Positions 17,202 through 26,618 of a stretch of DNA of 64,000 nucleotides are shown one piece after another. The stretch comes from Aquimarina agarilytica ZC1 (GTDB taxonomy: Bacteria > Bacteroidota > Bacteroidia > Flavobacteriales > Flavobacteriaceae). Made by a program: the position numbers and the translations under genes. The notes under the pieces were generated by a model. That model searched no databases. It was not told the origin of the DNA and saw nothing but the letters and a program-made list of their open reading frames with translations. The first letter of the stretch is position 1; each line of letters starts with the position of its first letter. The stretch lies in NCBI RefSeq assembly GCF_000255455.1, contig NZ_JH621249.1, positions 121,024-185,023 of the forward strand, given 5' to 3'.

Positions 17202-19520
17202 ATGAAACGAAAAATTACATTAATTATAGCGCTCTTTATTTCAATTATCGCAGTGGCTCAAACATCAAATTATTCCTTTGTGGCTAACAGTAGTGAGGAA
17301 AACGTAGACAACTGGCCAGAACGTATTTACGATTTAACTATAGATTATAAAACTGTAAATATTACTGGTAAAGATGTGAAGGCAATGGTAATAAACGGTG
17401 GTATCCCAGGTCCTAATTTAGAATTTAATGAAGGTGAATTTGCCATCATTAATGTGACGAATCAAATGGATGTTGAGACATCGGTACACTGGCACGGCCT
17501 TATTCTGCCTAATTATTATGATGGTGTGCCTTACCTTACTACACCACCTATACAACCAGGCGAGACCTTTCAATATAAGTTTGCTCTTAAACAATCGGGA
17601 ACATACTGGTATCACTCTCACACAGGTTTACAAGAACAACGTGGCGTTTACGGAAGCATTCAAATTAATCCAAAACAAACAGATTTAGAATATGACAAAG
17701 ATCTTGTTCTGGTACTCTCAGACTGGATGGATGAAAACCCTAAAACACAATTGCGTAATCTAAAAAGAGGTAATGAATGGTACTTAATCAAAAAAAATCA
17801 AATCCAAAGTTGGGATAAAGTAATTGCTCGTGGTGCAACTGGTGCTAAACTAAAAATGATGTGGAACAGAATGCCAGATATGGCTATTCTAGATAATTAC
17901 TACGACAATTTTTTAATCAATGGTCAACCTACAAATGATTATCCTGAATTTAATCCTAGAGAAAAGGTTAGAGTACGATTTGTAAATGCGGCAGCTGCTA
18001 GTTACTTCTGGCTCACGTTTGCAGGAGAAGACCCATTACTAGTCGCATCAGATGGTATAGATGTCGTTCCAATTAAAATGAACAAAACACTCTTAGGTGT
18101 TGCAGAAACTTATGATTTTATAGTGACGATTCCAGATAGCGGCAAACTTGAAATTCTTGCTACGTCACAAGATGGTTCTGGAAAAGCATCTGCTTTGTTA
18201 GGAACAGGAAATATTATTGCTGCACCTGAAGTTCCAATGCCAGACCTTATTAAAATGATGCAAAAAATGATGGCAATGGATATGAAAATGGGAGCGCCAG
18301 CAGCCAAGTTTAATCCGTCTCGTAATGACTCTATTGCGCTTATGAAAAAGTACGCAATGAAGATGGATCACGGTGCTATGGATATGAAAAAAGATAGTAT
18401 GACAATGGATGACAAGATGAAGATGGATGGTGGCGACAAAATGGGCGGAATGAAAATGGGCTATATGGTGCCGCAAGAAAAGGTAATAGGTAGCAATATG
18501 AAGACTGGTAGCAATCCAGAGTTTAATTATAACTATCTCAAAGCAAAACAACCTACTCAATTTAAAAATGATAAACCTGTAAAGGAAATGCTCTTTAATC
18601 TAACAGGAAATATGAATCGCTATGTATGGTCTATTAATGGTGTACCACTTTCTGAAACTGACAAGATTAAGATTGAAAAGGGCGAAGTAGTTCGTATTAC
18701 GCTCAATAACCTAACGATGATGCACCATCCTATGCACTTACACGGTCACTTTTTTAGAGTTCTTAATGAAAATGGAGAATACTCGCCTCTTAAACATACT
18801 GTTAATGTTGCACCTATGCAAAAAGTGGTCATCGAGTTTGATGCAGTCGAGTATGGCGATTGGTTTTTCCATTGCCACGTCCTATATCATATCAATAGCG
18901 GTATGGGAAGGGTATTTAGTTATGACACGCCTCGTGATAAGAGATTAAACGCATATCCATTAACCAATCTCACGAATGAAGCTGATCACATTTGGTCTTG
19001 GGGAGAAGTTACCGGTGCAAGCCATATGACTGAATTGTTATACACAGCAACTAACATAAGAAATCAATTTACTCTACGTGGAGAATATGGATGGAATGAA
19101 AATATTGAAGCTGAGTTTACTTATGAGCGTTGGCTCAATAGCTACTTCCGTGTTTTTGGTGGAGTAAATGTAGAAAATGAAATGGAAGACAGTCTAGAGG
19201 AGATTTCTACAACAGGTGTTGTTGGAATACGGTATTTATTGCCTATGCTCATTGATTCGGATTTAAGAATAGATAACAAATTAAGACCTACGATATCATT
19301 TGCAACGTCAACTATGATTACCAGACATATTGCCCTTTATGGTGAATATGAATATCAGATGGATTTTGGTTGGATTACGGATTTTGAGGAAGGAACCAAC
19401 TTTGAAGAAGAAACTACTTGGCAAGTAGGACTTGAATATGTGTTAAGTCGAGACTTTTCAATAGTGGGAAGCTATGATAACCGTTTTGGCGCAGGTGGTG
19501 GGCTATCACTTAGATTTTAA
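17202..19520 (+). CDS. multicopper oxidase fused to a CopB-like outer-membrane beta-barrel
   Basis: 772 aa with a signal peptide (LIIALFISIIAVAQ). Copper ligands are visible: HWHG at about 96-99, WYHSH at about 136-140, HHPMHLHGHFF at about 507-517 and WFFHCHVLYH at about 553-562, giving T1, T2 and T3 sites. A Met/His-rich segment (about 347-425, many MKMDH-type runs) resembles the copper-sensing regions of CueO/PcoA-type oxidases that detoxify Cu(I). After about residue 585 the sequence changes to alternating amphipathic strands ending in GGLSLRF, as in CopB/PcoB barrels. So periplasmic oxidase and outer-membrane barrel seem joined in one chain. Independent genes are the rule in Proteobacteria. 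Confidence 0.85.
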   Translation: MKRKITLIIALFISIIAVAQTSNYSFVANSSEENVDNWPERIYDLTIDYKTVNITGKDVKAMVINGGIPGPNLEFNEGEFAIINVTNQMDVETSVHWHGLILPNYYDGVPYLTTPPIQPGETFQYKFALKQSGTYWYHSHTGLQEQRGVYGSIQINPKQTDLEYDKDLVLVLSDWMDENPKTQLRNLKRGNEWYLIKKNQIQSWDKVIARGATGAKLKMMWNRMPDMAILDNYYDNFLINGQPTNDYPEFNPREKVRVRFVNAAAASYFWLTFAGEDPLLVASDGIDVVPIKMNKTLLGVAETYDFIVTIPDSGKLEILATSQDGSGKASALLGTGNIIAAPEVPMPDLIKMMQKMMAMDMKMGAPAAKFNPSRNDSIALMKKYAMKMDHGAMDMKKDSMTMDDKMKMDGGDKMGGMKMGYMVPQEKVIGSNMKTGSNPEFNYNYLKAKQPTQFKNDKPVKEMLFNLTGNMNRYVWSINGVPLSETDKIKIEKGEVVRITLNNLTMMHHPMHLHGHFFRVLNENGEYSPLKHTVNVAPMQKVVIEFDAVEYGDWFFHCHVLYHINSGMGRVFSYDTPRDKRLNAYPLTNLTNEADHIWSWGEVTGASHMTELLYTATNIRNQFTLRGEYGWNENIEAEFTYERWLNSYFRVFGGVNVENEMEDSLEEISTTGVVGIRYLLPMLIDSDLRIDNKLRPTISFATSTMITRHIALYGEYEYQMDFGWITDFEEGTNFEEETTWQVGLEYVLSRDFSIVGSYDNRFGAGGGLSLRF

Positions 19521-19558
19521 AAGAAAGAAATAATTACTAACTCTAAAATATAAACACT

Positions 19559-19879
19559 ATGAAAAATCAAAAATTAATAGATGCATTAAATAAATGCATT
19601 TCACACTGCAACTATTGTGCAGATGCCTGTCTTGAGACTGATAATATCAAAATGATGGTAGATTGTATTAGAACAGACAGAGCCTGTGCGGAAATCTGTG
19701 CAACAACTGTAAAATTGCTGGCTATGAATTCCGCTTTCGCGAAAGCGATGGTAGAAAAATGCCACGAGATCTGTAACCAATGTGCCGATGAATGTAGCAA
19801 GCACGACCACCAACATTGTAAAGATTGTGCAGATGCCTGTAAAAAATGTGCTGATGCCTGTAAAGCGTATCTCGCATAA
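19559..19879 (+). CDS. four-helix-bundle copper-binding protein (Csp-like, DUF326 type)
   Basis: 106 aa with about 17 Cys, mostly in C-x3-C or C-x2-C helical spacing (HCNYCADACLE, ACAEICATT, CHEICNQCADECSKHDH, CKDCADACKKCADACKA). This matches cytosolic copper-storage proteins that pack Cu(I) inside a four-helix bundle. No signal peptide is visible, so it should be cytoplasmic. It lies 38 bp after the oxidase gene. A palindrome copy at 19732-19747 is read as SAFAKA between helices two and three, which shows the fold tolerates it. Confidence 0.88.
   Translation: MKNQKLIDALNKCISHCNYCADACLETDNIKMMVDCIRTDRACAEICATTVKLLAMNSAFAKAMVEKCHEICNQCADECSKHDHQHCKDCADACKKCADACKAYLA
19732..19747. repeat. CGCTTTCGCGAAAGCG palindrome inside the Csp-like gene
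   Basis: Perfect copy, translated SAFAKA. Confidence 0.85.
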
Positions 19880-19890
19880 TTAACAAATAA

Positions 19891-19925
19891 GATTTCCATC
19901 TCAAAAGGGATGGGAATCTATTATC
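19891..19925 (+). terminator. hairpin terminator after the Csp-like gene
   Basis: GATTTCCATC and GATGGGAATC (one G-T wobble) form a 10-bp stem with an 8-nt loop just after the stop codon. The downstream tract is only weakly T-rich, so it may attenuate rather than end transcription. Confidence 0.5.
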
Positions 19926-19957
19926 CAAAAATTAACATCACCCTTAAATAAATAAAA

Positions 19958-20548
19958 ATGAAAACAGTAAAAAGAACAATAGGTACAATGGCATTAGCTG
20001 CCACAATGATTTTAACAGTTTCCTGTAAAGACGGAAACAAAGAAGAGGCTGCTGCACCAATGAGCAATGAGATGCACCAAGAATCTATGGATGACAAGGA
20101 CGATATGGCGATGAGTGACAATCAAGATGTAAAAGCAGAAGCTATTCTTAAAGACTATTTCAACCTAAAAGATGCCTTGGTAGATGATGATAATGGCAAG
20201 GCAAAGGAATTGGGAAATACATTGGCTCAATCCCTGAAAGCTTTTGATGCATCCGACTATTCGGACAATGAAAAATCAGAATTAAATGACATCATCGAAG
20301 ATGCCACAGAACACGCAGAGCACATTTCAGAAAGTGATATTGCACACCAGCGCGAGCATTTCAAAGTTTTAAGTAAAGACATTACAGATATGGTAGCAAT
20401 AACAGGAACAGCAACAAAACTGTACGAGCAATATTGCCCTATGTATGATGGTGGTACCGCTTGGTTGAGCAAAGAAGAAAACGTTTTAAATCCGTATTAC
20501 GGTAGTTCAATGTTGAGATGTGGTAAAGTACAGAGAGAAATAAACTAA
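19958..20548 (+). CDS. DUF3347 domain lipoprotein
   Basis: 196 aa. A lipoprotein-type signal ([13 protein letters not shown], lipobox Cys at about 23) is followed by an acidic, Met-rich linker and a DUF3347 domain ([31 protein letters not shown] ... [28 protein letters not shown]). The closing CPM, W-L-S and NPYYG...M-x-CG motifs are typical of the family. A second DUF3347 copy ends the CusB protein at 24876-26618, so the domain probably handles Cu/Ag in the periplasm. It is followed with no gap by the heme-binding protein gene. Confidence 0.8.
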   Translation: MKTVKRTIGTMALAATMILTVSCKDGNKEEAAAPMSNEMHQESMDDKDDMAMSDNQDVKAEAILKDYFNLKDALVDDDNGKAKELGNTLAQSLKAFDASDYSDNEKSELNDIIEDATEHAEHISESDIAHQREHFKVLSKDITDMVAITGTATKLYEQYCPMYDGGTAWLSKEENVLNPYYGSSMLRCGKVQREIN

Positions 20549-21001
20549 ATGAAATTTCTAAAAATCATAGCTTGGGTAGCGCTTATTGCGTTAATCGTTA
20601 TTCAATTTTTTCCTGTGGATAAAAATGAAAGCTATACAACACTTGAAACTGATTTTATGATGGTTAATAAAGTACCGTTAGATATTGAGAATCAACTCAA
20701 GGTGTCCTGCTATGATTGTCACAGTAATAACACTGCTTATCCTTGGTATAGTAAAATTCAGCCCGCAGGTTGGTTTTTAGAAAACCATATTAAAGAGGGA
20801 AAAGCGGAACTGAATTTTAACGAGTGGAGTAATTATTCTGATAGGAGAAAGAAAAGTAAGTTACGGTCTATCATTAAACAAGTAGAAAGTGGAGAAATGC
20901 CTATGAATAGCTATACCCTGATGCACCAGAGAGCTATTTTGGATTCACTAGCGACTGAGAAAGTATTGCATTATATGAGCAAAATAATATTAGAAAATTA
21001 A
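20549..21001 (+). CDS. heme-binding domain protein (Haem_bd, CxxCH)
   Basis: 150 aa. An N-terminal membrane segment or signal (IIAWVALIALIVIQFFPV) is followed by a single CYDCH c-type heme motif and the family pattern NTAYPWYSKIQPAGWFLENHIKEGKAELNFNEW ... SGEMPMNSYTLMH. It is likely a membrane-bound monoheme protein on the periplasmic side; such genes accompany copper-resistance genes in Bacteroidota. It starts directly after the DUF3347 stop. Possible role: electron transfer or heme-linked redox during metal stress (inference). Confidence 0.8.
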   Translation: MKFLKIIAWVALIALIVIQFFPVDKNESYTTLETDFMMVNKVPLDIENQLKVSCYDCHSNNTAYPWYSKIQPAGWFLENHIKEGKAELNFNEWSNYSDRRKKSKLRSIIKQVESGEMPMNSYTLMHQRAILDSLATEKVLHYMSKIILEN

Positions 21002-21003
21002 GT

Positions 21004-21069
21004 CCTAAAGGAAATGCTTTCCCCGAATGAAGAACTCAGCCCTATGAGTAGTTCATAATTTCCTTTAGG
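21004..21069. repeat. 12-bp perfect inverted repeat with structured loop in an intergenic gap
   Basis: CCTAAAGGAAAT (21004-21015) and ATTTCCTTTAGG (21058-21069) pair perfectly around 42 nt, which also holds a GAACT...AGTTC dyad. It lies immediately after the heme-binding gene stop and before the channel gene. It could be an unusual terminator, an RNA element or the ends of a tiny non-autonomous element. Confidence 0.6.
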
Positions 21070-21084
21070 CACAATTTATAGAAA

Positions 21085-21630
21085 ATGAATAAACAAATTA
21101 ATATGGATCGATTTTATAAACAATTATTAGGTAAGGCTTGGCCAGTTACAACCCTAGTAATTGTTCTCAGCATCCTCAGTATTTATTTGTTTCCGGTTTT
21201 TGAAAAGACCACGGCTATTTTATTAGTTATGATTTCAGTTGCTTTAAAAATATTCTTTGTAATAAGACTATCATTTAAACAACTAATTAAAATTATTGGA
21301 GATAGTCATCTGCTCAGTCATATCTTAATCCTTTTTTGTCTTTTAATTGGTCTTATTATTATATCATTTACGATGGATTTTAGTGCTTTACACTTAATCG
21401 ATTCTAATGCATTTAAAAATAATCTTACCTCAAATAGCTCAATGCCAGCTATCGTATTTGAATATTTATATCACAGTACGATAACTTTTTCCTCTGTGGG
21501 ATATGGTGATATAGTGCCTGTAAGTCTATCGGCAAAAACTGTAGTTATGCTAGCGATAGCGCTTCGGTTTTTTGTTCTAGTTTTTGGTATAGCAAATATT
21601 AATCAAATCAAGGTAAATCAAAAGAAATGA
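21085..21630 (+). CDS. two-pore-type potassium channel family protein (Ion_trans_2)
   Basis: 181 aa with about four hydrophobic segments. The last two flank the pore helix and selectivity filter STITFSSVGYGDIVPVSL, which contains the K+ signature TxGYGD-like SVGYGD. No cytoplasmic RCK domain follows, so gating is not obvious. It overlaps the CopA ATPase gene by 4 bp, so it belongs to the copper operon; it could compensate charge during metal transport (inference). Start ATG 21085; a second in-frame Met lies a few codons on. Confidence 0.8.
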   Translation: MNKQINMDRFYKQLLGKAWPVTTLVIVLSILSIYLFPVFEKTTAILLVMISVALKIFFVIRLSFKQLIKIIGDSHLLSHILILFCLLIGLIIISFTMDFSALHLIDSNAFKNNLTSNSSMPAIVFEYLYHSTITFSSVGYGDIVPVSLSAKTVVMLAIALRFFVLVFGIANINQIKVNQKK

Positions 21631-24359
21631 AACATACATATCAAATACAGGGAATGTCTTGCAAGGGTTGTTTAAGAACAGTAAATAATGCCTTATCAGA
21701 AGTTAATGGAGTTACTGACGTAGTGATTGATTTTGAAAATCAAACCGTCACTATTGAAATGGAGCATCATATTGAAATTGAAGAGTTTAAGAAAGCACTT
21801 CAAGAAAAGAAAGCCAAATACCACATTCATCCAATAAAACCAGATGGGATAAAAACACGCACGTTTCCTATTAATGGTATGACTTGCAACGGCTGCAAAT
21901 CTCACGTAGAAAAAATACTTCAGCAGGTAGATGGTGTTGTAGGTGTCTCGGTCAATCTGGTAAAAGCAGAGGCTGTTATCGATATGAAAGGCATCATTCC
22001 TTTCGAAACTTTTCAAGAAGCAATGGAAAAAGATGGCGATACGTACACAATCTATAAAGCTGGACAACGTCCTGAGACCGATGCTGAAAAACAGAAACCG
22101 CAACCCAAAGGCAAAGGAACAGGAACCTTCTATTGCCCAATGCATTGCGAAGGCGATAAAACTTATGACAAGCCAGGAGATTGCCCAGTATGCGGAATGG
22201 ATTTAGTCGAGGAGCAAAATTTGTCAGCTACAACTTCAGAACAATGGACGTGTCCAATGCACCCAGAAATTGTCAAAGATGAAGCTGGAGCTTGCCCTAT
22301 ATGCGGTATGGATTTGGTGCCGATGGAACCTGATCTATCTGCGGAAGAGAAAACCTATAATAAGTTGATTAAGAAATTCTGGATAGCGGTAGCCTTAACG
22401 CTTCCTATTTTCCTAATCGCTATGAGCGAAATGATTCCCAACAATCCGCTATACGATGTAATGGAACAGAAATGGTGGAACTGGATTCAATTTGGGCTAT
22501 CGATTCCTGTAGTGTTTTATGCCACTTGGATGTTCTTTGAACGTGCCTACCGAAGTATCAAAACGTGGAATCTCAATATGTTCACGCTAATCGGTATAGG
22601 TGCGGGCGTAGCCTGGTTATTCAGTGTTTTTGGGATGTTGTTTCCAGACTTTTTTCCAGAACAATTTAAAACAGAATCTGGTGCGGTTCACGTGTATTTT
22701 GAAGCTGCTACCGTAATTCTCACCTTGGTATTGATGGGTCAGGTTTTGGAAGCGCGTGCGCATAGCAAAACCAATTCAGCAGTGAAAGAATTATTAAAAC
22801 TTGCACCTAACAAGGCAGTACGCGTAGTAGATGGAAACGAAGAAGAAGTTACCATAGACCAAATTGAAAAAGGAGATATCCTACGAGTGAAGCCTGGAGA
22901 TAAAATTCCTGTGGATGGCAAAATTACCGAAGGAGAAACTACGGTGGATGAGTCAATGATTTCGGGAGAGCCTATCCCAGTTAATAAATCTGTAGATGAT
23001 AAGGTAAGTAGCGGTACCATTAACGGGAACCAGTCTTTCTTGATGGAAGCCGAAAAAGTAGGTAGCGAAACCTTGCTTTCCCAAATCATACATATGGTAA
23101 ACGATGCCAGTCGCAGTCGCGCCCCTATTCAGAAATTGGCAGATACCGTTTCAGGATATTTTGTACCTGTAGTGGTTATCATTGCGGTCATCACCTTTAT
23201 TGTCTGGGCAATTTGGGGACCAGAGCCAGCTTATGTATTTGCCCTTGTAAATGCCATTGCCGTATTGATTATTGCCTGTCCGTGCGCGTTAGGATTGGCA
23301 ACGCCGATGTCCGTTATGGTAGGTGTTGGTAAAGGCGCACAAAATGGGGTGTTGATTAAAAATGCCGAAGCTTTAGAGAAAATGGATAAGGTCGACACGC
23401 TAATAGTAGATAAGACAGGAACGATAACAGAAGGCAAACCGACGGTTGAGAAAATTGGGTCGTTTGATGAATCTCGCTTTCGCGAAATCGAAATTCTACA
23501 TCTTATCGCATCCCTAAACAGTTCCAGTGAGCATCCCCTTGCCGAAGCTACCGTGAAATATGGAAAGGAGCAGAAAACTGAAATATCAAAAACCGAAAAC
23601 TTTAGCGCAGTAACTGGAAAAGGTGTAGAAGGAACAGTTGATGGCAAAAAACTCGATTTAGGCAACGATAAAATGATGGAATATGCTAAGGCAACAATTT
23701 CATCTGCTATGAATGATGAAGCACAGTCTTTTCAAAAACAAGGAAAGACCGTTTCTTACTTATCCATTGATGGCGAGGTTTCAGGCTATGTGGTCATAGG
23801 CGATAAAATTAAGGAAACGAGTGCCAAAGCTATTAACGAATTGCAAGACAAAGGCATCGAAGTAATAATGCTCACAGGAGATAATCACGACACCGCCCAG
23901 GCAGTAGCCAGCGAACTCAATCTTGCGGACTTTAAAGCGGGAATGTTACCTGAAAATAAACTTGAAGAGGTTAAAAAACTACAAGAACAAGGTCACGTAG
24001 TTGCAATGGCTGGAGATGGTATAAACGATGCGCCAGCACTGGCTAAAAGTGATGTGGGTATCGCAATGGGTACAGGAACCGATGTCGCTATAGAAAGCGC
24101 GATGATAACCTTGGTAAAGGGCGATTTGCACGGTATTGTAAAAGCAAGAAATTTAAGCCACAAAGTAATGCGGAACATCAAGCAGAATCTATTTTTTGCT
24201 ATGATATACAACACGCTGGGTGTGCCGATTGCGGCAGGTGTATTATTCCCATTTTTCGGAATTCTATTATCGCCTATGATTGCAGCTTTGGCAATGAGTT
24301 TTAGTTCAGTTTCTGTAATAGCAAACGCACTTAGACTCAGAACAAAATCTATAAATTAA
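21627..24359 (+). CDS. copA: Cu(I)/Ag(I)-translocating P1B-type ATPase with two HMA and two YHS-like Cys domains
   Basis: 910 aa. Two N-terminal HMA domains (GMSCKGC at about 8-14, GMTCNGC at about 86-92), then two heavy-metal-binding domains with C-P-M-H...C-P-V/I-C-G-M-D-L (about 170-235). The membrane CPC motif is IIACPCALGLATP, the phosphorylation site IVDKTGTITEG, and the ATP-site motifs SSEHPLAE and GDGINDAPAL. It exports Cu(I)/Ag(I) from the cytosol to the periplasm, where the oxidase, DUF305 and CusB act. Two metal-binding domain types in tandem make the sensing region unusually long. One near-palindrome (23475-23490, one mismatch) lies within. Confidence 0.92.
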   Translation: MKHTYQIQGMSCKGCLRTVNNALSEVNGVTDVVIDFENQTVTIEMEHHIEIEEFKKALQEKKAKYHIHPIKPDGIKTRTFPINGMTCNGCKSHVEKILQQVDGVVGVSVNLVKAEAVIDMKGIIPFETFQEAMEKDGDTYTIYKAGQRPETDAEKQKPQPKGKGTGTFYCPMHCEGDKTYDKPGDCPVCGMDLVEEQNLSATTSEQWTCPMHPEIVKDEAGACPICGMDLVPMEPDLSAEEKTYNKLIKKFWIAVALTLPIFLIAMSEMIPNNPLYDVMEQKWWNWIQFGLSIPVVFYATWMFFERAYRSIKTWNLNMFTLIGIGAGVAWLFSVFGMLFPDFFPEQFKTESGAVHVYFEAATVILTLVLMGQVLEARAHSKTNSAVKELLKLAPNKAVRVVDGNEEEVTIDQIEKGDILRVKPGDKIPVDGKITEGETTVDESMISGEPIPVNKSVDDKVSSGTINGNQSFLMEAEKVGSETLLSQIIHMVNDASRSRAPIQKLADTVSGYFVPVVVIIAVITFIVWAIWGPEPAYVFALVNAIAVLIIACPCALGLATPMSVMVGVGKGAQNGVLIKNAEALEKMDKVDTLIVDKTGTITEGKPTVEKIGSFDESRFREIEILHLIASLNSSSEHPLAEATVKYGKEQKTEISKTENFSAVTGKGVEGTVDGKKLDLGNDKMMEYAKATISSAMNDEAQSFQKQGKTVSYLSIDGEVSGYVVIGDKIKETSAKAINELQDKGIEVIMLTGDNHDTAQAVASELNLADFKAGMLPENKLEEVKKLQEQGHVVAMAGDGINDAPALAKSDVGIAMGTGTDVAIESAMITLVKGDLHGIVKARNLSHKVMRNIKQNLFFAMIYNTLGVPIAAGVLFPFFGILLSPMIAALAMSFSSVSVIANALRLRTKSIN
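23475..23490. repeat. CGCTTTCGCGAAATCG, palindrome variant inside copA
   Basis: One mismatch from the 16-bp palindrome; read in frame as SRFREI. Confidence 0.6.
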
Positions 24360-24382
24360 AAATAACTAAAAAACCAAAAATT

Positions 24383-24871
24383 ATGAATTCAAACGAACAC
24401 AACAACAAAGAAGGAATGAGCCAGTACACTAAGTTTTTCTTGATGCTGGGAGCATCATTTATAGCAATGTACATTACAATGTATTTAAATACTTATGAAT
24501 TTGATCACGTAAGATTTAGTCTTACTCGATTTTATATGGTCTGTTTAGGTATTTCTACTATGGCTGTAATTATGCTATTATTTATGCTTAATATGTATAA
24601 AAATAAGAAGAAGAATATAGCTATTCTGGTAGGTAGTTTTGTATTGTTTCTAGGAGCTTTAGGATTAGTGCGTGAGCAAAAATCTACTGTAGGCGATATA
24701 CTCTGGATGAAAGCAATGATACCACACCATTCAATAGCAATTTTAACCAGTGAGCGTGCAGATATACAAGATCCAGAAGTAAAAAAACTTGCAGAGGAAA
24801 TTATCAAAGCACAACGAAAAGAGATTGAAGAAATGAATGCGATGATCGAACGTTTACAAAACGAGAAATAA
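24383..24871 (+). CDS. DUF305 domain membrane protein
   Basis: 162 aa with about three N-terminal membrane spans (FFLMLGASFIAMYITMYL; FYMVCLGISTMAVIMLLFML; IAILVGSFVLFLGALGLV), then the DUF305 motif MKAMIPHHSIAILTSERADIQDPEVKKLAEEII. The His pair (PHHS) and Met residues suit Cu/Ag handling at the periplasmic face. It lies between copA and cusB, 4 bp before the latter, so it is part of the same operon. The family has no settled biochemical role. Confidence 0.85.
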   Translation: MNSNEHNNKEGMSQYTKFFLMLGASFIAMYITMYLNTYEFDHVRFSLTRFYMVCLGISTMAVIMLLFMLNMYKNKKKNIAILVGSFVLFLGALGLVREQKSTVGDILWMKAMIPHHSIAILTSERADIQDPEVKKLAEEIIKAQRKEIEEMNAMIERLQNEK

Positions 24872-24875
24872 TAGT

Positions 24876-26618
24876 ATGAACAAGAACATTTTATATATAG
24901 CAATTGCACTAATCGTGGGACTACTAGGTGGATGGCTCATTTTTGGTAGTTCAGGTAGTGATGCCAAGGCAAACAAGGACGTTTCTGAAATGTCAGATAC
25001 CCACGACCATTCTGGCGAATCAGAAAACCAAATGTGGACCTGCTCAATGCACCCACAGATTATGCAGCCCGAACCAGGCGACTGCCCTATATGTGGAATG
25101 GACTTGATACCTGCTGAATCTGGTGCAGATGGTCTTGCAGTTAATGAGATTAAAATGACAGAAAATGCAATGGCACTGGCAAACATTCAAACTACTATTG
25201 TAGGTAATAGCAGTATGTCAGAAGATGATGGAATGATTACGCTTTCGGGCAAAATCGCCACCAACGAAGAAAACAATGCTGTACAAGCAAGCTATTTTGA
25301 TGGGCGTATCGAGCGTTTGAATGTTAATTATGAAGGCCAAAAAGTAAATCGTGGTCAATTACTGGCCACCATTTATGCACCAAATTTAGTAGCTGCACAG
25401 CAAGAATTGCTCACAACCGCTTCATTAAAAGAATCGCAGCCTGAATTGTACAAAGCAGTGCGAAATAAATTAAAGCTCTGGAAACTTTCAGAAGCCCAAA
25501 TTGATGCGATTGAAACTTCAGGAAAAGTGCGAGATAATTTCCCCATTTATGCCACCGTTTCAGGTACTGTTTCAGAAGTGATGGCAAGAGAAGGCGACTT
25601 TGTAAAACAAGGTCAGCCTATTTTGAAAGTAAGCAATTTGAATTCGGTTTGGGCAGAATTTGATGCCTATGAAAATCAGATTTCAGATTTAAAAGTAGGT
25701 CAGAAAATAAAGGTAGTAACCAATGCCTATGTCGATAAAGAATTTGACGCCACGGTTTCTTTTATTGATCCGATATTGAACAATGCAACAAGAACGGTTA
25801 CCGTTAGAGCAACACTTAAAAATACAGATGACCTTTTAAAACCAGGAATGTTTGTAACGGGTAAACTCAAAGGGGAAATGATGATGACTACCGAAGTGAT
25901 AACAGTTCCTGCAAGTGCTGTGATGTGGACTGGCGAACGCTCATTGGTCTATATAAAAACCAATCCCAACGAACCCGTTTTTGAAATGCGTGAAGTAACC
26001 ATCGGAAACCGAAATGGCGAAAATTATGCTGTAACAGAAGGTTTACAAAATGGCGATGAGATTGTGACCAACGGAACCTTTACGGTAGACGCAGCAGCAC
26101 AGCTACAAGGCAAAAACTCTATGATGAATCAGGGAAAGAAAGAGGATGCTATGATGCCAATGTCTGAAATGGAAATGGAATTTTCAGAGAATTTTCAAAG
26201 GCAATTTAATAAGTCCATCAAGCCTTATTTACAGATGAAAGATGCTTTGGTAGCGAGCGATGCAAATCAGGTTTCCGCTTTCGCGAAAGCGACATCAGTA
26301 TCCTTAAAATCCGCAGATATTAAAAGTCTCGGTAGTATGGAACAATCACATATTAAGAAAAGTATCGAAATGCTCGATGCCATTGCAGCGAACGACAACC
26401 TGGAAAATCAACGCGACCATTTCGTGATATTAAATGAAAATATGGTGCCCATTGCGATGAGTGTAAATGGAACCGATGAGATGTTATATGTTCAGAAATG
26501 CCCGATGGCAAACAATAATAAAGGCGCGGTTTGGCTAAGCGCTGAAAAGGACATCAAAAATCCGTACTATGGTGAGCAAATGTTAACTTGCGGGAGCACA
26601 ATAGATGAGATAAAGTGA
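24876..26618 (+). CDS. cusB: CusB-type RND periplasmic adaptor with metal-binding N-domain and C-terminal DUF3347
   Basis: 580 aa. N-terminal membrane anchor (ILYIAIALIVGLLGGWLIF), then a heavy-metal-binding domain with CSMHP...CPICGMDL at about 55-75, then a membrane-fusion-protein core (barrel-sandwich FDGRIERLNVNYEGQKVNRGQLLATIYAP, beta-barrel, and PASAVMWTGERSLVYI), and from about 440 a DUF3347 domain ending NPYYGEQMLTCG. It would pass Cu/Ag to the CusA pump, though it is separated from it by seven genes. A palindrome copy (26276-26291) encodes SAFAKA inside the DUF3347 domain. Confidence 0.88.
   Translation: MNKNILYIAIALIVGLLGGWLIFGSSGSDAKANKDVSEMSDTHDHSGESENQMWTCSMHPQIMQPEPGDCPICGMDLIPAESGADGLAVNEIKMTENAMALANIQTTIVGNSSMSEDDGMITLSGKIATNEENNAVQASYFDGRIERLNVNYEGQKVNRGQLLATIYAPNLVAAQQELLTTASLKESQPELYKAVRNKLKLWKLSEAQIDAIETSGKVRDNFPIYATVSGTVSEVMAREGDFVKQGQPILKVSNLNSVWAEFDAYENQISDLKVGQKIKVVTNAYVDKEFDATVSFIDPILNNATRTVTVRATLKNTDDLLKPGMFVTGKLKGEMMMTTEVITVPASAVMWTGERSLVYIKTNPNEPVFEMREVTIGNRNGENYAVTEGLQNGDEIVTNGTFTVDAAAQLQGKNSMMNQGKKEDAMMPMSEMEMEFSENFQRQFNKSIKPYLQMKDALVASDANQVSAFAKATSVSLKSADIKSLGSMEQSHIKKSIEMLDAIAANDNLENQRDHFVILNENMVPIAMSVNGTDEMLYVQKCPMANNNKGAVWLSAEKDIKNPYYGEQMLTCGSTIDEIK
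26276..26291. repeat. CGCTTTCGCGAAAGCG palindrome inside cusB
   Basis: Perfect copy, translated SAFAKA. Confidence 0.85.

Noticed and set aside
18198..18560. His-rich 120-aa minus-strand frame inside the multicopper oxidase
   Set aside because: The His richness comes from reading the Met-rich repeat of the oxidase backwards (ATG read as CAT), not from a real metal-binding protein.
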